In this document: piece after piece, positions 58,199-64,000 of the stretch | Layout of the letters: each line of letters begins with the position of its first letter | How positions within the stretch are numbered: position 1 is the stretch's first letter | From: Polyodon spathula | Lineage: Eukaryota; Chordata; Actinopteri; Acipenseriformes; Polyodontidae | Direction of reading: 5' to 3' | NCBI RefSeq assembly: GCF_017654505.1 | Contig: NC_054545.1 | Location: forward strand, 14,861,547-14,925,546 | DNA: 64,000 bases | Notes under the pieces: model-generated | The model's input: the letters and a program-made list of their open reading frames with translations, nothing else | What the model was told of the DNA's origin: nothing | Databases searched by the model: none | Translations under genes and position numbers: made by a program

Positions 58199-59696
58199 CA
58201 GTACCATGAAAAATCATTTTCCCCCTGTCTGATTTTCTGCATTTTTGCACATTTTTCACATTGAATTTGGTCAGATCTTTTTGTGGGTTGTAGTAGTACA
58301 TAGAGGGAGTCTGAGAGAAAAAATGACACCAAAGTTTGGTGCTTCTTTCATGTGTTTGGTGTGCAAGGTAATCAAACATGCAGTCTTCAGATGTGAAAAA
58401 TGTATTGTCCCCTAGTTAACTCAACCCAATTAAAGGGATTATTAGGGTCAGCTGTTTGAATACTTTGGTTAACAATCAGGCCTGATTTGGGCCAGCCCTA
58501 CCCAATATAAATCTGACTAACTTTGGCCCTTACCATCGGAGTGAAGTTGTCAGCACACAGGTTCTAGAGGCACAACATGCCACGATCAAAATAAATTCCT
58601 GAAGACCTCTGGGAAAAAAAGTTGTTGATGCCTATCAGTTTGGAAAGGGTTACAAAGCCATTTCTAAGGCTCTGGGACACCAGCAAACCACATTCAGAGC
58701 CATATTGTCCAAATGGAGAAAGTTTGGGACAGTAATGAATCTTCTCAGGAGCGGCCATCCTGCCAAAATCCAAGAGCAAGGCATAAAATTGTCCAGGAAG
58801 TCACAAAGAACCCTAGAATAACATCCAGGGTTCTGCAGGCCTCTCTCTCCTCAGCTAAGGTCAGTGTTCATGACTCCACTGCTCACTAAGAAGAACATGA
58901 ATGCTCGTCTCAAGTTTGCCAAAAAGCTCCTGGATGATCCTCAAGAGGAACAATGTACTATGGACAGAAGATTCAAAAGTGGAACTTTGGCTGGCAAAAA
59001 CCAAACACTGCATTCCACAGTAAGAACCTCATACCAATGGTCAAGCATGGTGGTGGTAGTGTCATGATTTGGGGATGCTTTGCTGCATCAGGACCTGGAC
59101 GACTTGCCATTATTGAAGGATCCAGGAATTCTGCTCTGTATCAGAGAATTCTACAGGAGAATGTCAGCCCATCTGTCCGTGAGCTGAAGCTGAAGCACAG
59201 CTGGGTCATGCAGCAAGACAATGATCCGAAACACACAAGCAAGTCTACATCAGAATGGTTGAACAAGAAATTTAAAGTTTTGGAATTTAAAGTCCAGACC
59301 TAAACCCCATTGAGATGTTGTGGCAGGACCTGAAATGAGCAGTTTATGCTTGAAGCAGTTCTGCATGAAGGAGTGGGCCAAAATTCGTCCACAGTGCTGT
59401 GAGAGACTGAACAATAACTACAGGAAGTGTTTGGTTGCAGTTATTGCTGCTAAAGATGGTGTAACCAGTTATTGGGTAGGACGATTACTTTTTCACACGG
59501 GTGCATTGGGTGTTGCATGACTTGTTGCTTAACTTTCATTATAAATAAATGAAATAAGTACCAAAATATTGTGTTATTTGTTTGTTCAGGGTCCCTTTTA
59601 TCTAATAAATTTTGATTGAAGATCTGATAACATTCAGTGTCAAAAATATGCAAAAATGCTGAAAATCAGACAGGCAAATACTTTTTCATGGTACTG
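58199..59696 (+). mobile_element. Tc1/mariner element 5
   Basis: The left end cagtaccatgaaaaatcatt, then ccctgtctgattttctgcat, is inverted at the right end (gaaaatcagacaggcaaata, then ctttttcatggtactg). TA flanks both ends (58197-58198 and 59697-59698). The arms are shorter than those of elements 3 and 4. Confidence 0.9.
58577..59476 (+). pseudogene. Tc1-like transposase, multiply broken
   Basis: The ATG at 58577 opens MPRSK and a stop follows directly. The HTH reads on as WEKKVVDAYQFGKGYKAISK. After a damaged hook region the pieces are LLTKKNMNARLKFAKKLLDD, then (new frame) KPNTAFHSKNLIPMVKHGGG and [40 protein letters not shown] carries the second Asp. The [11 protein letters not shown] region, with the third acidic residue, is out of frame near 59295-59325. 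The first acidic region reads WTEDSKVELW in place of the usual WTDETKIE-like text. At least four frame changes make it inactive. Confidence 0.82.
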
Positions 59697-61530
59697 TATC
59701 CTGTGTCACCTTACATGATGCTGATTCTGCAAAGATTTTATCATTTAGGAAAACATTAATTTTTTTAATTATGTTTTTCTAGGCATGAAAAAGTTATACA
59801 TTTTTTGTTTTTGAGGGGGAACAAAATAGGAGTTATGGATCAAACCCTTAAATTAAATCTCAGGTTTTCTGTTCCTTTGTACTAAACTATTTGATCAAAT
59901 GATTCTACTACAAGTAAATTGAGATTGCTATGCACTTGCATTGATTTGTTGCAAACTCGTTTTAATATTTAGATTTATTAGATTAGATAGTGTATATTTT
60001 TTGTTTTTGATACAGAGTAAAGGTGGAAAGTTATGCAACGTGTTTTGGTGTATTTTAACATATTACTGGCAAGTTTAAACAAAATAGAACAGTATACTCT
60101 GCAGTACTACATTCCACGTTAATTCAAATTACATTGTGCCTTCCACATTAATTCATGTGCAATTCCAATGAATCCGTAAACCAATGCCAACTTAATTCGC
60201 ATGCAATCGCCTGTGTGTGTCATTCTCAATTCCTCTGTTAATTAGAATTACGAAGTCTAAAAAAAAAAAAAAACTTTTTTTTTTATACAGTGGAACCCGT
60301 TAAGAGTCGCATATAAACCACCTGTGCTGAAGAGTTCTTAGGACAGGGTATAAAGAATCGCGTTCCTTCAGATTAATTCTAAAGCTTCTGTGTGTGCTAG
60401 TGGCAGTGAGTTTTCTAATTATGTGAGGTTTGATTAATTTGATTAATCAATCAAATTTGATTAATCAATCCATGATCTTCCTAGACAAGAGTTTTGGAAT
60501 TTCAAGCTTTCAGACTGAGCATGGCATTTTTTAACTCAGAACAGCTATTAAAATAAGATTTCCTCCCCCTAACCAGCAAAATTCCTGTATGTAGATGGTC
60601 AGAATACCACTACCTGCCAAGTCTCCCAAGTGCAAATACTTTTTTTTAACCAACAAAAAAGTATTTGCACTTGGGAGACTTGGCAGGTGCAGAAGCACAG
60701 ATCCCACACTTGTAAATACATTAAACATAACTTGAATGAATCGAATCATGTAAATAATAGGGGATGAGAGAATTTGATCGAGAGGTTTATTTATTCAAGC
60801 TGCGAGTAATTGGATCGTGGTCTGGGGGGTTACCGTTTTATCCTGTTAATTTTAGAACATAGAAGGCATGTTACTACACAGCAATATAGAAGATAGTATA
60901 TAGTTGCGCATGTTAAGAATTGACGTTAGTCAGTTATGAATAGTCATCAGCAAATGCAACTCTTCAGATACAAATTTTACCATTGAGATTGTTCCATGAT
61001 GGAAAAACAAGTGATGTTCTTTCCTGATATATTCTTTCTTATAATACCACTGCTGTTTCATTTCCTTTACAGAGCTAGTGTGCTGGTGCTTTGGATATGT
61101 GTGGTTTAGTTTATTGTGTGCTGTCAGTCGGAGAAGATCTGTACTCAAAATGCAGGAAAAGTAGTAGTGTAAAGGTTATCAGGACAATGGAAATCCACTG
61201 TTGGGATTACAGTTATTTGTTATTTGTGGCAGGGTTTAGGCACATTGAAGCACTGTTCTACTGTGTTGAGTTGAAGTAACTTATAAATGTACAGTAGCTT
61301 GGCCTAGGGAACAAGATGGTTTTAATTGAACTTGAAGTCAAGTACACATGATAAATGTGTTGTGTATTCCTCCTTGAGTAGTGTTTGCTGCTTCAGGGCA
61401 CAGTCCGACAATTGCACTGTTGATATTGTGGAAAGATTCAGAGATTAGTTAAAGTACAAATATTGTAATTATTTGTAATGGTTTCTTTTCATAATATTTG
61501 AAATCAAACTGGCAAATGTGTCTTCCACTC
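59697..61530. other. Downstream DNA, no gene recognised
   Basis: The stretch is AT-rich. It holds the hairpin at 60612-60688 and an AT palindrome of ttgattaat words at about 60430-60470. The open frames at 60930-61148 and 61091-61279 show no motifs. Confidence 0.5.
60612..60688. repeat. Perfect 34-bp inverted repeat, 9-base loop
   Basis: The arm acctgccaagtctcccaagt, then gcaaatactttttt (60612-60645), is matched base for base by 60655-60688 in inverse orientation. The loop is ttaaccaac. It could be a young foldback, a template-switch product or the stem of a hairpin RNA. Confidence 0.9.
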
Positions 61531-61610
61531 TTTTCCATGCCGCACTTCCCATTGAAGGAACGCGTCTGACACATGTGACTTGCTTCTGGGAGTTTGAGTC
61601 TTGTAGGAAA
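61531..61610 (+). repeat. Short dispersed repeat, copy 2 (relative at 1152)
   Basis: The order of words matches 1152-1213, with an added acacatgtgacttgcttc segment between. The family is unknown. Confidence 0.5.
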
Positions 61611-64000
61611 AAAAAAATAGATATATACCGGATTGTGCCGAGTCTTCTCCTAGGGGGCGTAAAGTTGTAAAAAAAATGTTTGGGGTTGGGAGGTTGACTA
61701 AATTACAGGCATTATTGCAGGGGGAGTATTTTTAACATTAGATGTTTTACCTACTATCTGTAAGGAGCCTTTTGATCAATATTATTCTGTAACAGCTTTA
61801 AAAAAGATGTACAATAGGTGTTTGCTGTGATTTTAAACCCTTTGATTGTCAGATTGCATGTGTCAGGAGATGGTTAAGAAACTGCATTTCGCAGTATATC
61901 AGAGATCTAAGTAGAAGGTCTGTTAGGAGTAGAAGCCTCTTTTGGAAGATAATGTGTCGAGTATTTAATTGAAATCTGAACGGCGGAGTAGAATATTCCA
62001 ATTTTCTAAGCAGGGGGTTTATAGAAAGCATACTCTGACATATCTGGGTCTTACAACCTCACGTTCGGAAGGAAAAAAAAGAAAACTGTTTAATGTCACA
62101 CAGTTCTTGGAAGTTGTTGCTTTGTGTTTTTGTGAATAGTAGTGTGCAGAGGTAGGGTTAATGAAAAACAGGAGTCAAAGCATAATGAACCTACCAGATT
62201 TCCTTTATTCACACATCTCCTTGGGGTAGAATAGGAGTTTACACAGAGTTAAAGAACAGGCGGCTGTTTGTTCTTGCAGGTAGGAATAGGGGATGCATTT
62301 CTACTCCAAGACCACACTGTTACTTCCAAGATGACCTGAACAAATGCACAATCATGCTGTGCTGTTTGGGAACTCTCAAAAACTAGAAACATCACATCGT
62401 ACGTAGTGAAATCGTGTTAGACAGATTACGGAGAGGAGTTTAGAACTACTATATAAGCACTGGCACACAGCTGTCAGTTCTTTTAATTTATTTTTCCTCA
62501 AAAGGTTATGTGTGCAACTTTTTATTTTTAAATTTAGTTTAAATGCATTGTCTGTCTGTTTGGAAATCTTAATTCATGTAATATGTCTCTTTTTTTTTTA
62601 ATGGCTGCTCCAGGCAGTGTCGTCCAACCATCATCTATTATCGGCAACGGTGTTACAGTTTTGCAAAACAATCTGAAATTTAGTGGAAAGTCAGAATGAA
62701 CAAGGTCCAGTACCCTATTTAAAAGGATAATTCTAAGTATGTCAGATTTACTGTAAAACAAACGCTTGCCAATACCATCTGTTGCTACAATAATTAGTTT
62801 ATTCTTTATTTATAAAATGCTTAAGGAAATAAGTAAACAAAGGCAAATTAGTTAATGTGAGCACTGATTTAAATATAGTTCAATCAAGCCTGAATCATTA
62901 TTTAAGTTAACAATGCATGCATTTCCTCTTTGTAACTCCTAGAAATTTTGGGGGACTGTAGAAACATTTTCAAAAGTACAACAGATTATTATGGAAAAAT
63001 CTTTTTTTTTTTTTTTAATTATATATTTTTTTGTTTTACTGTAGAACTGACAACTGTTATCTAATCAGTAAACATTGTTTCTGTGCTACACAAATCCTCT
63101 TCACACACAAAAGATAGAGGGGATAAATGGGTCTGATCCTAAAACGCTTGTTTCTTCAGTTCGATTTAAGTGTCTGTCAGCAGACCAAAACCGGAGGAGC
63201 TACCATAGGAAAACTGTGATAGTCAATAGCAATCATCTTGTAGCACTCGCCACAGTCACTCTGGACCGTGTGTTCCTACAGTAGACTATGAATTGTGTCA
63301 TTAGAGCAGTTCTAAGTGGAAAATCAAATGTGAAACAAAACTTCAAAGCATGTATAAAACCGATTTGATAAACCGTATGATTCACAACGATGAGGGCATA
63401 AGCTGAAACATTTGCCTACATGACTTGTACTGTTTTCGCACTAGCACTTCACAGTAGTGTTGTGTGTGCACTGAAGCAAGATTCGCAACCTGTTTTGTTC
63501 ACACTTCCCTTGACGCGTCTTTGAGTGAGACTGACGACTGGACTAACATCCACCTTTTGGTACTTTCAAATCTGCATTCATTACTACCAGAGTAATTTGA
63601 CCCAGTGTTTGTGTCTATAAATAAACTGAGCCACATTAAACAATTACATGACTTGGATTAATTTTGCTCAAATGTGAAAACAGTAGTTGTAAATGTTACC
63701 TCTTGGTTATTTAATAAATATTACAATAATAAAAAATACTTATTTTTATTTATTTTTTTATTTGATATACTAGCAGTAATGATGGTCTTTCCCTCAGTTA
63801 GGGCAGCTGGAGGGGGACTGGTTAAAGAAATGAAAGCAAAATGATTTCTGTAAAATCCAAAGCTTACACTAGTGAACATGTAATAAAGCACTGACATATA
63901 TATAGAGAGAGAGAGTTTACAGTTTATTAAATATTTATATAAATATTGTTTGTTGCAGTGAAATTATTTGTTTGCCACATGTTTGACAAAATGGTGGACC
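61611..64000. other. Downstream DNA, no gene recognised
   Basis: Poly-T and AT-rich stretches are present (for example near 63000-63017). No exon of a neighbouring gene could be recognised up to the window end. A short (GA)n follows a (TA)n at 63897-63914. Confidence 0.5.

Noticed and set aside
1..64000. CRISPR array, operon, phage or bacterial island
   Set aside because: There are no regularly spaced repeats, no dense coding and no bacterial gene layout; the window is a vertebrate gene with large introns.

Overview
This is vertebrate nuclear DNA, most likely from a ray-finned fish. It is AT-rich and dominated by introns, with long homopolymer and (TA)n tracts. It carries several Tc1/mariner families, hAT, piggyBac-like and pogo-like relics, L2/CR1-type LINE ends and a tRNA-derived SINE. 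The SINE and the L2-type 3' tail resemble repeats I remember from sturgeons and paddlefish, so an acipenseriform fish is my best guess. That guess rests on memory, not on a search.

One protein-coding gene is recognisable. It is the 3' two thirds of rmdn3 (regulator of microtubule dynamics 3, also PTPIP51 or FAM82A2), on the + strand. Nine exons between 3535 and 56567 join in frame with GT-AG junctions and encode about 294 residues, ending at a TGA at 56565-56567. The region read is the acidic linker followed by the TPR-like domain. The 5' exons, which in the family encode the mitochondrial membrane anchor, the coiled coil and the FFAT motif, were not found and should lie upstream of the window.

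Layout: 1-3534, intron upstream of the first visible exon. 3535-16384, three exons with a foldback MITE, a decayed hAT-like element, an L2/CR1-like LINE end, a Tc1 element and a two-copy foldback family in the introns. 16385-43766, a 27.4-kb intron holding a solo LTR with a perfect internal 189-bp tandem duplication, a piggyBac-like element, a second Tc1 element flanked by mirror-image microsatellites, three SINE copies, hAT-type MITEs and a pogo-like relic. 43767-56567, six short exons with two further Tc1 elements and a 405-bp near-perfect palindromic MITE. 56568-64000, the 3' UTR and downstream DNA with a hAT-type MITE, a fifth Tc1 element and a perfect 34-bp hairpin.

There is no operon, CRISPR array, phage or bacterial feature. 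I found no convincing new multi-gene system. What is interesting is structural: nested and palindromic mobile DNA with readable target-site duplications inside a conserved gene.
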